A stretch of DNA of 64,000 bases from Pseudomonas_T sp032052615 (lineage in GTDB: Bacteria; Pseudomonadota; Gammaproteobacteria; Pseudomonadales; Pseudomonadaceae): the NCBI GenBank assembly GCA_032052615.1, contig DAMBWF010000005.1:186001-250000 (forward strand). The letters run 5' to 3'. Shown piece by piece: positions 8,848 through 17,084 of the stretch. Each line of letters begins with the position of its first letter. The stretch's first letter is position 1. The notes under the pieces are model-generated. The model did no database searches and was not told the origin of the DNA. It worked only from the letters and a program-made list of their open reading frames with translations. The position numbers and the translations under genes are program-made.

Positions 8848-9447
8848 TTATGCCTCCAACGCAACGCGCATCCATTTTGGAATTTTGGATGTCATTAGTT
8901 TCGCTAGGTCTTCAGGTCTAAGCGCCTTTTTAATTGTGACAATACACTCCGGGGTAGAGTTGTCTTTACCGAGGTAAAATAATGCGCTGATGGCGGTGCC
9001 TACCTCGGTTCCGCAGTGCTGCATGACCATTGGCGGAGCATGAACCAAACGGATTTCAGCTTTCCCTATAAAAATTGATCGACTGGGGCCGCTTGTGTAA
9101 TAGATCGGAATAAGCGGCATTTGGGTGCTCAGTCCAAACAATCTGACCGCATCTGCGCCATGAAGCTGCAGAACCTGGTGGTTCTGGCTGGCAATCAAAT
9201 TTGTCACTTGCCATACGTTTGGGCGAACCCATGCTGTGTATTGACCGGGTTTCGGTCGCATGTAGATTCCTCGATACACCCGCTCAAGTTCACCTCGGTT
9301 GACCAGTCGATTTATTGCTTTAGATACGGCGCTTCTCGTTCCAAATTCCGCGAATCGCCGGATACTGAATGGCTGTCCTTTGGGAGTCAGCTTGACTCGT
9401 TGAGCAACGCGGGCAGTTACCGAAAGGACTCTATCAGCGCGGATCAT
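8848..9447 (-). CDS. DUF6088 / AbiEi-like antitoxin-domain protein (copy A)
   Basis: A 199-residue protein. The N-terminal winged helix (about 25-65) includes FGTRSAVSKAINRLVNRGEL and then ERVYRGIYMRPK. The following region, LHGADAVRLFGLSTQMPLIP and YYTSGPSRSIFIG, matches the DUF6088 pattern related to AbiEi antitoxins. Such proteins may act as transcriptional repressors or antitoxins. No AbiEii-type nucleotidyltransferase toxin is adjacent. It follows a BPSL0761-type gene by 14 bp on the same strand. A second DUF6088 gene lies at 25287-25883. Confidence 0.75.
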   Translation of the reverse strand: MIRADRVLSVTARVAQRVKLTPKGQPFSIRRFAEFGTRSAVSKAINRLVNRGELERVYRGIYMRPKPGQYTAWVRPNVWQVTNLIASQNHQVLQLHGADAVRLFGLSTQMPLIPIYYTSGPSRSIFIGKAEIRLVHAPPMVMQHCGTEVGTAISALFYLGKDNSTPECIVTIKKALRPEDLAKLMTSKIPKWMRVALEA

Positions 9448-9461
9448 TACTTACCCTATGG

Positions 9462-9725
9462 CTATAGCGTGTAGTTTAATGACGAACTGAAGAGCGGCTG
9501 ATGGAAAGCAATTACCCTTCGTCGATATTCATCATCTTGCGCATCAATCACCAGGCACTCTTCGAGGCGCCCTAACGAGAAAATTTGGTTAGCTGACGGG
9601 TAATGCCTGAGCAGGCTTTTTGCATAGCTGCGGATGTCCTGGGGCAGCTCAGTGTTGCGAGAGAGTTCTCGTAGGAACTCTTCGGTCTTGATGACGCTGC
9701 GGGTTCTCTCGTGGGGAAGGGTCAA
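9462..9725 (-). CDS. BPSL0761-type small protein (copy A)
   Basis: An 87-residue soluble protein beginning TLPHERTRSVIKTEEFLREL. I place the start at a TTG (9725) because AGGAGG lies 7 bp upstream, and the copy at 23807 begins MTMPNERSRAVIKTRDFL at the equivalent residue. The middle, SLLRHYP...IFSLGRLEE, parallels FLLRHFP...VFLAGRIEE in copy B. Its function is unknown; the family often sits near antitoxin-like genes. It precedes the DUF6088 gene. Confidence 0.65.
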   Translation of the reverse strand: MTLPHERTRSVIKTEEFLRELSRNTELPQDIRSYAKSLLRHYPSANQIFSLGRLEECLVIDAQDDEYRRRVIAFHQPLFSSSLNYTL

Positions 9726-9791
9726 TGCGTTGCCTCCTGATTCAGCCAACCACAAAAGCCGACGTCTGAGCTCTGATATCTACATAAGAAA

Positions 9792-11192
9792 TCAAAAGCA
9801 AGCCAGCAACTGCTGACGATAGTGCTTGGAAAAGCTGACCTGGTAGCTTGGTTCGGGGGCAGAGTCTTCCAGAGAGATGCGGGACGTAGCGACGGCTCCA
9901 AATACCTGTGCGTTGCTATTTTCAGTACTGCCATCCACTCTGTCGACATTGTCGGCAGACCCAATCAAGCCGGAAATGGAGCTTGAGGTATAGGTTGGCA
10001 TCTGGACCTCGTTAAGCACCGCCAGGTCATCCGGCAGATCATCTGCAATTCTTTCCGCCATGCACTTCAATGCCGGCTCCGCCAACATGAATAGCCACGC
10101 TTGATCATCGGGCTCGCCTGTGCGTCGAAGCACTCGCCCTAGTACTTGTCGGTAATGCAGCTCGGTGCGGATGCGGCTCAGGTAGCAACATACCTGAAGG
10201 CGTGGGATGTCCGTACCTTCACTGATCATTCCCACAGCGATAATCCAGCGGCAGTTGCTGTGTCTGAACTCATTGATCACTTGTTGTGCGGCGGGAGTTA
10301 TGTTGGTCACGATGCGGCAATCGTCACCCCGGGCTTCCAGGGCCCGGGCAATTTGCTGGGCGTGTTCGATATCGGTGGCAACCACCAAACCTGCTGCATC
10401 AAGCTTGATCAGGCGAAGCTCATCCAGCTTGCTGCACCCACGACTGAGCAACTGATCGATCACTTCGTCATGGCGCAGCAGCTCTTCGTAGGTGACAGGG
10501 GATTCGCCCAATAGTTTGGCGATGCTCGGAAACATCCTGACAGTGCACTCTGTGTCCAGCTCTTCGGTAAGTTTCACCTTTTGATTGTCGAGCAGGACAA
10601 TGCGGGGAGCGCGGCATACCTGATCAGTGATGGCTTCTTTCAGTCCGTAGCGGTAGTCGCAGATCAGATGCCCTTCGGGGCTCGAATAGCGAGCCAGAGC
10701 AATGGGCCGGTCGTCTGAACGCCAAGGCGTACCAGATAGCGCCAAGGTGAAAGTGGCCCTGTCTTGTATTCGCTGAAGAATTTGCTGGCCCCAAGAGTTG
10801 CTTAGTGATAGATCGTGGCCGGCGCAGTGGTGAATCTCGTCAAACACCGCAAACACTCGATAGTCAGTGAGGAGTTGCCAGAACGCCTCATCTCGGTACT
10901 CCATGGCCTGATAGGTGAACGCTGCGCCTGCTGCGCCGAGTTGGCCGTCAAAGCGTCTACCGAGAACGGCAGCAAAGGATGCGCGAAAGCCCTCGACCAC
11001 CTGGCAAGATGGCGCGAAGCAGAGCACCAGATCGATTTTGCCCTGACCAAGTAGCCTGCTGGCCAGTTCAGCCGCCATGCGCGTCTTGCCGGCGCCTGGC
11101 GTCGCTTGGCAGAAGAAGTGGGGTGTGGATTTAAATCGTTCAAGCGCTTTGTCGATGCAGCGGCGCTGCCAGTTTCGCAGTTGTGTGGTCAT
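9792..11192 (-). CDS. SF2 DEAD/DEAH-type helicase
   Basis: A 466-residue superfamily 2 helicase. Motif I ATPGAGKTRMA is at about 30-40, motif II DEIHHC at about 118, motif III LSGTPW at about 152, and a C-terminal RecA domain ends with YRQVLGRVLRRTGEPDDQ (motif VI). The core is compact, with no extra nuclease domain visible. Its ATG overlaps the end of the upstream gene by 4 bp, so the two are co-translated. Helicase plus small partner plus divergent Xre regulator looks like a self-regulated module, perhaps for defence or element maintenance. I know of no established name for it. Confidence 0.8.
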   Translation of the reverse strand: MTTQLRNWQRRCIDKALERFKSTPHFFCQATPGAGKTRMAAELASRLLGQGKIDLVLCFAPSCQVVEGFRASFAAVLGRRFDGQLGAAGAAFTYQAMEYRDEAFWQLLTDYRVFAVFDEIHHCAGHDLSLSNSWGQQILQRIQDRATFTLALSGTPWRSDDRPIALARYSSPEGHLICDYRYGLKEAITDQVCRAPRIVLLDNQKVKLTEELDTECTVRMFPSIAKLLGESPVTYEELLRHDEVIDQLLSRGCSKLDELRLIKLDAAGLVVATDIEHAQQIARALEARGDDCRIVTNITPAAQQVINEFRHSNCRWIIAVGMISEGTDIPRLQVCCYLSRIRTELHYRQVLGRVLRRTGEPDDQAWLFMLAEPALKCMAERIADDLPDDLAVLNEVQMPTYTSSSISGLIGSADNVDRVDGSTENSNAQVFGAVATSRISLEDSAPEPSYQVSFSKHYRQQLLACF

Positions 11193-11779
11193 CGTGCGGA
11201 GGCAAGTGTCTTGAGCGTCTTTTCGATGGCGCGGAGATGGCCCAGCAGGCGTGAGCTTCGGTCTCTGGCCTCCAGATACTCGCTTTCGACCTTGTCGCGG
11301 AGATGCGGCATATCCTCAAGAAGCAGCTTATATCGCTCCGCCTCGCCCATCGATGCCAGGAAGTCCAATCGGACCTCTTTGAGAAGCGTCTCCAGATGCT
11401 GATCCATACCGGGTGAGGGTTCAGGCGACACTGCTGCATTATCGGAAGTTGATGGTGCCCGGTCTGGCTCACCAGCAGTCTTACGGCTGTTCTCGAACCC
11501 GTTGTCAATCAACTCTAGCTGCAGATGTGTCGGGATGGATAGGAGGTGGTAGACCTGTCCCCGTACGCGGCGCTCTTCGTCATGCACGAGCCAACCTATG
11601 CGTAACATTCGGCGTATCTGTTCATACACATAGCGGCGCACATCGCCGATGCGATAGGTCATGCCTTCGAGGCGCTTGGCGTAGGCATCGCGCAGTTCAC
11701 GAATCGTGAATCGTGTGCGGCCTTCCTCCTGAAGCAGCTCATACAGCCGCCTGTCGAAGGTGAACGAGGCTGATTTCAT
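11189..11779 (-). CDS. Helicase partner protein with winged-helix N-terminus, unknown function
   Basis: A 196-residue protein. Residues 1-80 look like a winged helix (FTIRELRDAYAKRLEGMTY, then VRRYVYEQIRRMLRIGWLV). A proline/serine-rich linker and a charged coiled-coil C-terminus (DKVESEYLEARDRSSRLLGH) follow. The ATG at 11779 lies downstream of a clear TATAAT box. It is translationally coupled to the SF2 helicase and probably works with it. No named family was recognised. Confidence 0.6.
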   Translation of the reverse strand: MKSASFTFDRRLYELLQEEGRTRFTIRELRDAYAKRLEGMTYRIGDVRRYVYEQIRRMLRIGWLVHDEERRVRGQVYHLLSIPTHLQLELIDNGFENSRKTAGEPDRAPSTSDNAAVSPEPSPGMDQHLETLLKEVRLDFLASMGEAERYKLLLEDMPHLRDKVESEYLEARDRSSRLLGHLRAIEKTLKTLASAR

Positions 11780-11813
11780 TGCGGCACCAGAGAGGATAGC
11801 GCGAAAAATACGG

Positions 11814-11842
11814 ATTATAGTCCGTGGCCTGTGCGTCCGTAA
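11814..11842 (-). promoter_or_regulatory. Promoter of the helicase module
   Basis: On the minus strand TATAAT (11814-11819) lies inside the dyad CGGAC-TATAA-TCCG. A weak -35 (TTTACG) is 18 bp further upstream. The arrangement suggests repression by a DNA-binding protein, most simply the divergent Xre regulator. Confidence 0.45.
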
Positions 11843-11855
11843 ACGCATGATATTG

Positions 11856-11878
11856 CCGTCTCAGCGGAATTGAGACGG
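11856..11878. promoter_or_regulatory. Operator-like inverted repeat before the Xre gene
   Basis: CCGTCTCA and TGAGACGG form a perfect 8-bp dyad around a 7-bp centre, ending 2 bp before the ATG of the Xre gene at 11881. This is a natural site for Xre autoregulation and control of the divergent helicase operon. Confidence 0.5.
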
Positions 11879-11880
11879 TC

Positions 11881-12111
11881 ATGGATAAGTTGGCGAAAGC
11901 GTTGGGCGAACGCATCCGAGCGCAGAGAAAGGCCTGCCGGATTTCTCAGGATGCCCTGGCGCTGGCCTGCAGCATCGACCGCAGCTATATGGGGCGGATT
12001 GAGCGGGGTGAAGTAAGCATCACCGTAGAGAAGCTGTATCGAATTGCACGCCAGCTCGCCTGTGACCCGGCCTATCTGCTACCTAAACTGTCCGAACTGA
12101 AACCAACCTGA
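11881..12111 (+). CDS. Xre-family helix-turn-helix regulator
   Basis: A 76-residue protein made almost entirely of a Cro/C1-type helix-turn-helix. The pattern is LGERIRAQRKACRISQDALA, then CSIDRSYMGRIERGEVSITV. It is transcribed away from the helicase operon, with a dyad immediately upstream. It probably represses both its own promoter and the helicase promoter. Confidence 0.85.
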   Translation: MDKLAKALGERIRAQRKACRISQDALALACSIDRSYMGRIERGEVSITVEKLYRIARQLACDPAYLLPKLSELKPT

Positions 12112-12191
12112 ATGATCCTGGGTTGAAAGTCGCAGCTGACCGCCGCGCGGCGGGGCAAGTGATCCACGTCCTCGAGTATTGGTTTGTCGAT

Positions 12192-13181
12192 CTAGTCGTC
12201 TCGGCCAGCTTTGCTTTTTGCTGGCGGAGCCGATTTATCTACTGCCACGGTTGCGCGCTCGGCATTCCGTGGCTGTCGGCGGGTGCCTTGCCTGGCCTTG
12301 GACTTGCTCAAGCGGTCCAGTTCGCCCTGTAGATCCTGATTGCGCTGCTCCAGGACCAGCTTGATGGCTTCTATCGCGCTGAGTTGGCTCTGCAGAGCTT
12401 CAAGGGCCAGAGCTTTCTGATCCAGCAGACGTTGCTGGGCCTGCTGATCCTTGTGCAGCTGCCTTGCTTCGGTGAGAAGGCGCGCGTTGTCGCGATTCAG
12501 CTGGGTCAGTTCGTCCTGCTTGACGATTAACGTCTGCTGCAGCTGACGCGTTTCCAGTTGCAACTGCTGCACCTGCGACTCGTGTCGACGCTGTTCCTGT
12601 TCGCGCTGTTCCTTGCTGGCCTGCCGGTAGTGCTCCAGGGTGTCGCGTGCATGTTGGTGCTTTTCCTCTAGCGAATGGATCTGTGCGTCGCGATCCTGTA
12701 GCCGCTCCTCAAGATCGCGATTGGCCTGCCGCAGGCGGGCGTTCTCGACCTCGGTCTGCTGCCGCTGCTCGCGTGCTTGCTGCAGCTCGTGATGAGTCGC
12801 CTGAAGTCGTTCGGCGTCGAGGGCAGCCTGACCTTCCAGCTGTTGGATGCGGCTTTCGGCCTGTTGAATCCGCTGCTGGTAGTCGATCCGTTCGCGGCCC
12901 AACTGTTCCCGCTCGCCGGCGACGGCGGCTTGCGCCTCCTCCTGCAACTGGTCGGCCAGTTGGCTCACCAGGTTGGCTAATTGCTCGCTCAGCGAAAGCG
13001 GCACCGCCCCGCGGCTGCGGTCGGCGGGTTCCAGCTCTTTCAGGTAGCGGTGAATGGTGGTCTTCGAACCGGTATTGCCCAGTTCAACCCGTATCGCATC
13101 GATGCTCGGGTGCTCGCCGCGGGCGAGGAGGGCGGTGCGAGCCTTCTGTACCACCGCCTTGTTGATACCGCCACGCGCCAT
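12192..13181 (-). CDS. tnpT: KfrA-type coiled-coil DNA-binding protein, probable TnpT resolution factor
   Basis: A 329-residue protein. Residues 1-60 form a KfrA-like DNA-binding head (GGINKAVVQKARTALLARGE and NTGSKTTIHRYLKEL). A very long Gln/Glu/Arg-rich coiled coil covers about 70-290. The ATG at 13181 has GGAGG 6 bp upstream. It diverges from a 326-residue tyrosine recombinase across 179 bp that contain a dyad. Size, coiled-coil character and layout match TnpT/TnpS of Tn4651-family transposons, where TnpT assists cointegrate resolution. A plasmid KfrA-type regulator is the alternative. Confidence 0.65.
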   Translation of the reverse strand: MARGGINKAVVQKARTALLARGEHPSIDAIRVELGNTGSKTTIHRYLKELEPADRSRGAVPLSLSEQLANLVSQLADQLQEEAQAAVAGEREQLGRERIDYQQRIQQAESRIQQLEGQAALDAERLQATHHELQQAREQRQQTEVENARLRQANRDLEERLQDRDAQIHSLEEKHQHARDTLEHYRQASKEQREQEQRRHESQVQQLQLETRQLQQTLIVKQDELTQLNRDNARLLTEARQLHKDQQAQQRLLDQKALALEALQSQLSAIEAIKLVLEQRNQDLQGELDRLSKSKARQGTRRQPRNAERATVAVDKSAPPAKSKAGRDD

Positions 13182-13203
13182 GTTGGCCTCCTACAATTAC
13201 GTA

Positions 13204-13298
13204 CTGTATTACATACCCTGTATTTACATTCTATGTTTCAGCGAAAGTTTGCACTAGAAGGAAGCTGAATTAAAATTGGATAATCACGAATTATCCAA
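13204..13298. promoter_or_regulatory. Candidate resolution site (rst-like) between tnpT and tnpS
   Basis: Two direct repeats, CTGTATTACAT (13204-13214) and CTGTATTTACAT (13218-13229), are followed by a perfect 9-bp dyad. The dyad arms are TTGGATAAT (13276-13284) and ATTATCCAA (13290-13298), around 5 bp (CACGA). A short dyad with a 5-7 bp centre is what a tyrosine recombinase core site looks like. The direct repeats would suit accessory or operator sites for the KfrA-type protein. Confidence 0.5.
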
Positions 13299-13360
13299 GG
13301 TGAAGCGGCTTTTTCGTCGTTTGCCAGTCGCTCACCGGTACACCAGGGGGATAGGCCCAG

Positions 13361-14341
13361 ATGAGCCAGGACATCGAGCGGTACCTGCAGGCCGGCACTC
13401 GCGCCAACACGCGGCGCAGCTACCAGCAAGCGCTCGAGCACTTCGAGGTGACCTGGGGCGGCTTTCTGCCGGCGACCAGCGATGCCATCGTGCGTTACCT
13501 GGTCGATCACGCCGCCACGCTGTCCAGCAACACCCTCAAGCTGCGTCTGGCAGCGTTGGCGCAGTGGCACACCAGCCAAGGTTTTCCCGATCCGACCAAG
13601 ACCCCGCTGGTCCGCCAGATCCTCAAGGGCATTCGGACGCTGCACCCACGGCAGGAGAAGCAGGCCGAGCCGTTGCAGCTCCTCCAACTTGAGCAGTGCG
13701 TGCAGTGGCTGGAGCAGGCCGAGGGGAGGGCACGAGCGGAAGATGACTGGCCGCGGTTGCTGCGCTGTTGCCGCGACCGCGCGCTGATTCTGATTGGTTT
13801 CTGGCGGGCGTTTCGCAGCGATGAGCTCTGCCGCCTGCAGGTCGAGCACATCCAGGTGCGGAGCGGGGAGGGGATGCAGCTCTTTCTGCCGTGGAGCAAA
13901 GGCGACCGGGACAGCCATGGCCAAACCTTCAGCGCGCCGGCGCTGGCCAAGTTGTGTCCCGTACAGGCCTACGTCGACTGGATAAGCGTGGCAGGTATCG
14001 CGAGGGGGCCGGTGTTCCGCAGTATCGATCGCTGGGGCCATCTGGGTGAAGAAGGCCTGCACCCGAACAGTGTCGTTCCGCTCCTGCGCGCCGTCCTACA
14101 GGCGGCAGGGCTGCCAGGGGAGCTGTACAGCAGCCATTCGTTGCGCCGTGGCTTTGCCACCTGGGCCACGCGTAATAGCTGGGACCTCAAGGCGCTGATG
14201 CAATACGTCGGCTGGAGCGATGGCCAGTCGGCCTTGCGCTATGTCGAGAGCGTCGGGGTGTTCCCGGGACAGCTGAGTACGCCACAGCTCATTCTCAGCG
14301 CCGAGAATCAGGAGTTAGATGGTCCAGCGGTGCGGACTTGA
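13361..14341 (+). CDS. tnpS: Tyrosine recombinase, probable TnpS cointegrate resolvase
   Basis: A 326-residue tyrosine recombinase. The SAM-like N-terminal domain covers about 1-95 (ANTRRSYQQALEHF). Catalytic residues visible are R152 (FRSDEL), H259-x2-R262 (HSLRRGFATW), W285 replacing the second histidine (YVGWSDGQ) and the nucleophile Y294 (RYVES). It is about the size of TnpS of Tn4651 and diverges from a TnpT-like gene. Since the element has no tnsA, a resolvase would be needed to separate cointegrates, and this gene is the best candidate. A general integrase role remains possible. Confidence 0.75.
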   Translation: MSQDIERYLQAGTRANTRRSYQQALEHFEVTWGGFLPATSDAIVRYLVDHAATLSSNTLKLRLAALAQWHTSQGFPDPTKTPLVRQILKGIRTLHPRQEKQAEPLQLLQLEQCVQWLEQAEGRARAEDDWPRLLRCCRDRALILIGFWRAFRSDELCRLQVEHIQVRSGEGMQLFLPWSKGDRDSHGQTFSAPALAKLCPVQAYVDWISVAGIARGPVFRSIDRWGHLGEEGLHPNSVVPLLRAVLQAAGLPGELYSSHSLRRGFATWATRNSWDLKALMQYVGWSDGQSALRYVESVGVFPGQLSTPQLILSAENQELDGPAVRT

Positions 14342-14425
14342 AAAACAACGTTTGCGTTCTAGCGTGCCGCTTTGGCAACCCATATGCTTGGCCTCAGGCC
14401 GATAGTCATTAGGTGAGGAGCAGTA

Positions 14426-14938
14426 ATGCAGGAAATTCGGTTCTACCGTGCAAATGAAAAGCCTTATGGGGCCTTAAGTAACCTGTATAAGCGCGAAGTG
14501 TTGTTTGAGGATGTCGTGTATCCCACCTCCGAGCACGCTTACCAAGCGGGCAAGCCTCGCAAGGAAGCCGTGCGGGATTGGATCCTTGCGGCTCCATCGC
14601 CAGCGCTAGTGGCAATGGCTGCTCACGGTCTTTACTGGTGGGACATTCGCCCGGGCTGGTCGAAAGTTAAATTTGAGCGCATGCGCGCTATTCTCTTGGC
14701 CAAGTTCACTCAACACGAGGATCTGAAAGCGCTCCTGCTTTCTACCGGTGAGGCCCGGCTCGTCGAGTCGGCCACTGTTGATAACGAGGTTAACAGGACT
14801 TGGGGCGAGGTCAATGGCAAAGGCAAGAATATGCTCGGAGTGCTGCTGATGGAGGTTCGCGACGAGCTTCGCAAGGCAGAAGCAAAGCCCGTAAGGGCTG
14901 TTAAAAAGCCGCGGAAAGCTGCTGTGTCAGTCGACTAG
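14426..14938 (+). CDS. NADAR-family protein (DUF1768/YbiA type)
   Basis: A 170-residue NADAR protein. Family motifs are FYRANEKPYGALSNLYKREV near the start, YPTSEHAYQAGK, GWSKVKFERMRAILLAKFTQ and ESATVDNEVNRTWGEVNGKG. NADAR proteins act on ADP-ribose-related or ribosyl-linked compounds, and some remove ADP-ribose from guanine. A basic tail (about 150-170) is extra. It converges on the PfkB end of the phosphoribosyltransferase operon with only 1 bp between stop codons. It may therefore belong to that system as a detoxifying or regulatory hydrolase, which is inference. Confidence 0.85.
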   Translation: MQEIRFYRANEKPYGALSNLYKREVLFEDVVYPTSEHAYQAGKPRKEAVRDWILAAPSPALVAMAAHGLYWWDIRPGWSKVKFERMRAILLAKFTQHEDLKALLLSTGEARLVESATVDNEVNRTWGEVNGKGKNMLGVLLMEVRDELRKAEAKPVRAVKKPRKAAVSVD

Positions 14939-14939
14939 A

Positions 14940-16007
14940 TCAGCGGGCCTGACAGCACACTTCAAGTGGGTCCGTGCTACTGACCGCGATGGCGTGTGTC
15001 TTCTGCCGGGCAAGCTTCCCGAGTTGCGAGGCTGTCGCTGTTTCGCTTGCCTGATTGTCGCGGCCAGTGCACAGCTGCTGGGCGAACGAAAGAATCTCGT
15101 CGGGTGTAAGAACCCTCAGCAACCCTCGAGCGCCACGGGTTAGACAGTTCATTGAGGAAAGCGCCTGACCAAACGACAGCGCGTGTTCCAGCTCGCTTTC
15201 CTTGAGGTCACTCCAGTCGTGCACTCGGTTTTGCTGTAGGGAGTACACCAGTCCAGCGGTGCACCAGTCACCTGCTCCTGCAGTGTCTGCAACCTCTGGT
15301 AGGGGAAAGGCTGATAGCTGGCGCCACTCGCTGCCGGAGACCGGACTACGGAAGCGCAGCCCGCGTGGGCCTAGAGTCTGGATCTCAACCAGAATGGAGC
15401 TGGGGAGTGGTCGAGAAAACGAATGGAAGCGCTCATCCGCGTATTTGATGATGTGGACGTTCTGCAGAATTGCGGAGAAAAGATCTTCATCGTCGCCGGC
15501 AGTAGAAGGCTCGAATACGACCAAGGCTCCAGATTCGTAATAGGACTTTGCTAGCTCATAACCTGCCTTGGTAGGCCGATCGAGATAGAAGACATCGGTC
15601 TTTGATTGCCCCTGCAAAGCTTTGTTGACGATGCGGTCGTCACACTCGACTATGGGGTAATGCTTCTTCCCACAGCAGGGGCAGCTGAAGCTGAAACGGT
15701 GTGTTGGAGAGCTACTGCTTTGAGGCGCTAGCTGATGCTGGTAGATCACGTTCGTGCGTTGGGAACTGGAGATATCCACGAATCGTAGATCTGCCCCAAT
15801 GGCTTGAAGCTCATTGCAGAGTCGTTCGCCGGCAGGGTCCTGGCCAAAGCTTGCAACAGGCGTAGCGGCCCAACCCAAGGATCCCAGGATGGACAAAACG
15901 TTACCTGTCGACCCACCCAGTGCAGAACCCAAGCGGCGAGAGTCCGCTCCTAAAATCACGTCCAGGGCAAAGAGCCCAGTACCGACAATTCGATTCTGCT
16001 GCCACAT
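14940..16007 (-). CDS. PfkB-family sugar/nucleoside kinase with zinc-knuckle insertion
   Basis: A 355-residue ribokinase-type kinase. The N-terminal substrate region carries LGGSTGNVLSILGSLGW. The catalytic anion-hole motif DTAGAGDWCTAGLVY is at about 238-252. An unusual insertion near residue 105 (FSCPCCGKKHYPIVEC) looks like a zinc knuckle. The ATG at 16007 has GGAGGAG upstream and lies 28 bp after the previous stop. It is the last gene of a five-gene operon. It should phosphorylate a sugar or nucleoside, but the substrate is not evident. Confidence 0.8.
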   Translation of the reverse strand: MWQQNRIVGTGLFALDVILGADSRRLGSALGGSTGNVLSILGSLGWAATPVASFGQDPAGERLCNELQAIGADLRFVDISSSQRTNVIYQHQLAPQSSSSPTHRFSFSCPCCGKKHYPIVECDDRIVNKALQGQSKTDVFYLDRPTKAGYELAKSYYESGALVVFEPSTAGDDEDLFSAILQNVHIIKYADERFHSFSRPLPSSILVEIQTLGPRGLRFRSPVSGSEWRQLSAFPLPEVADTAGAGDWCTAGLVYSLQQNRVHDWSDLKESELEHALSFGQALSSMNCLTRGARGLLRVLTPDEILSFAQQLCTGRDNQASETATASQLGKLARQKTHAIAVSSTDPLEVCCQAR

Positions 16008-16035
16008 ATTTTCTCCTCCCCATCCTGGAGAACCC

Positions 16036-17079
16036 TTACGGACGGCGTAACCAAGCGTGCCACATACGGTCTGGCTTGTCTTTTGAGACCTGCGGAACCG
16101 TCTGCTGTTCACATCGGTAACCCATCGTCTCAGAGTATACCACTGGCAAATCTAGCGATATGGCGGCAAACAGCATGCCGAGACTCCCCATCTTGCTGCC
16201 GCTGGGCGACAAAATGGTGCGTGGAGGCGTTTCACCAAAGCTCTTGAGGGCGGACTCCCGCCCATTGTGAATGCGCTCAATCGTCGCAAAAACGTCCGTC
16301 GGGTCCGACTCGTGGGCATAAATAATGTCTAGGAGGTTCACGTCCCAATCTGTAAGGATCAAGTCATGGAACTCCCGCATCAGCTCATCTCCGCGGCGAG
16401 GATCTAAGGCAGGAAAGGGCAGGATTGGTGCGACCTCCTGCGGCCGTTCTTTACGAAAAATGCGGTCCAATGAATCCCGGTTTTTTTCGGAAAGTTGAGG
16501 AATCCAAAGCTTGATTGCTTGGATCACCTCATCGGTATCCATGTCCGCCTGGAAACCATGCATGTACTGCGGAGAGTCCGTGTACATTGCGGTTGTCTTG
16601 AGGGGGGAGACGGCGCGATCAGCAATCACTACATGAGCATTTGTCTTGCTCTCGTACGCCTGTTTCACCAAGGGAAAACATACGCCTCGGGACATGGTTG
16701 TTGCGTCCACAATTACATCGGTGTAATCGTTTGCCAGCCATTTGGCGAAGGTCGACGCTGCGTTTCTGCCGGCAATGCTGGCTGTGTCTTCGGCGATAAT
16801 GGTCACGGCTTCAAAGCTAAGGCTGTGCTGGCTCAGGATCTTCTCCAGCTCTTCTCGGATCTGATCCGCAGACTGCTCAAGGATCGGCGAAACTTCGGGG
16901 CGCTTTTCGATCAGGAAGAGAAAGTCAAAACACTGCAGGTCGCAGATCATCCTGGGGAAGTACAAGCACGCGTCGTTGAAACCGAGCGTGCCCACAAAAA
17001 GCGCTTTTTTGGCCAAGGTGAAGTAGCCATTGAAAAAGCCGAGACACTCCTCAGAGTCCTTATGAGTAATCAACTTCAC
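16036..17079 (-). CDS. Unknown protein of the PRTase/ORC operon, two Rossmann-like halves
   Basis: A 347-residue soluble protein that I cannot place in a named family. The first half shows LFVGTLGFNDACLYFPRM and DVIVDATTMSRGVCFPLVKQ, which look like Rossmann-type strands and loops. The second half has DVNLLDIIYAHESDPTDVFA and TILSPSGSKMGSLGMLFAAI, a possible nucleotide- or phosphate-binding loop. It lies 5 bp after the ORC-type ATPase gene. It may be the sensor or effector of this operon. No membrane segment or signal is visible. Confidence 0.6.
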   Translation of the reverse strand: MKLITHKDSEECLGFFNGYFTLAKKALFVGTLGFNDACLYFPRMICDLQCFDFLFLIEKRPEVSPILEQSADQIREELEKILSQHSLSFEAVTIIAEDTASIAGRNAASTFAKWLANDYTDVIVDATTMSRGVCFPLVKQAYESKTNAHVVIADRAVSPLKTTAMYTDSPQYMHGFQADMDTDEVIQAIKLWIPQLSEKNRDSLDRIFRKERPQEVAPILPFPALDPRRGDELMREFHDLILTDWDVNLLDIIYAHESDPTDVFATIERIHNGRESALKSFGETPPRTILSPSGSKMGSLGMLFAAISLDLPVVYSETMGYRCEQQTVPQVSKDKPDRMWHAWLRRP

Positions 17080-17084
17080 AATGC

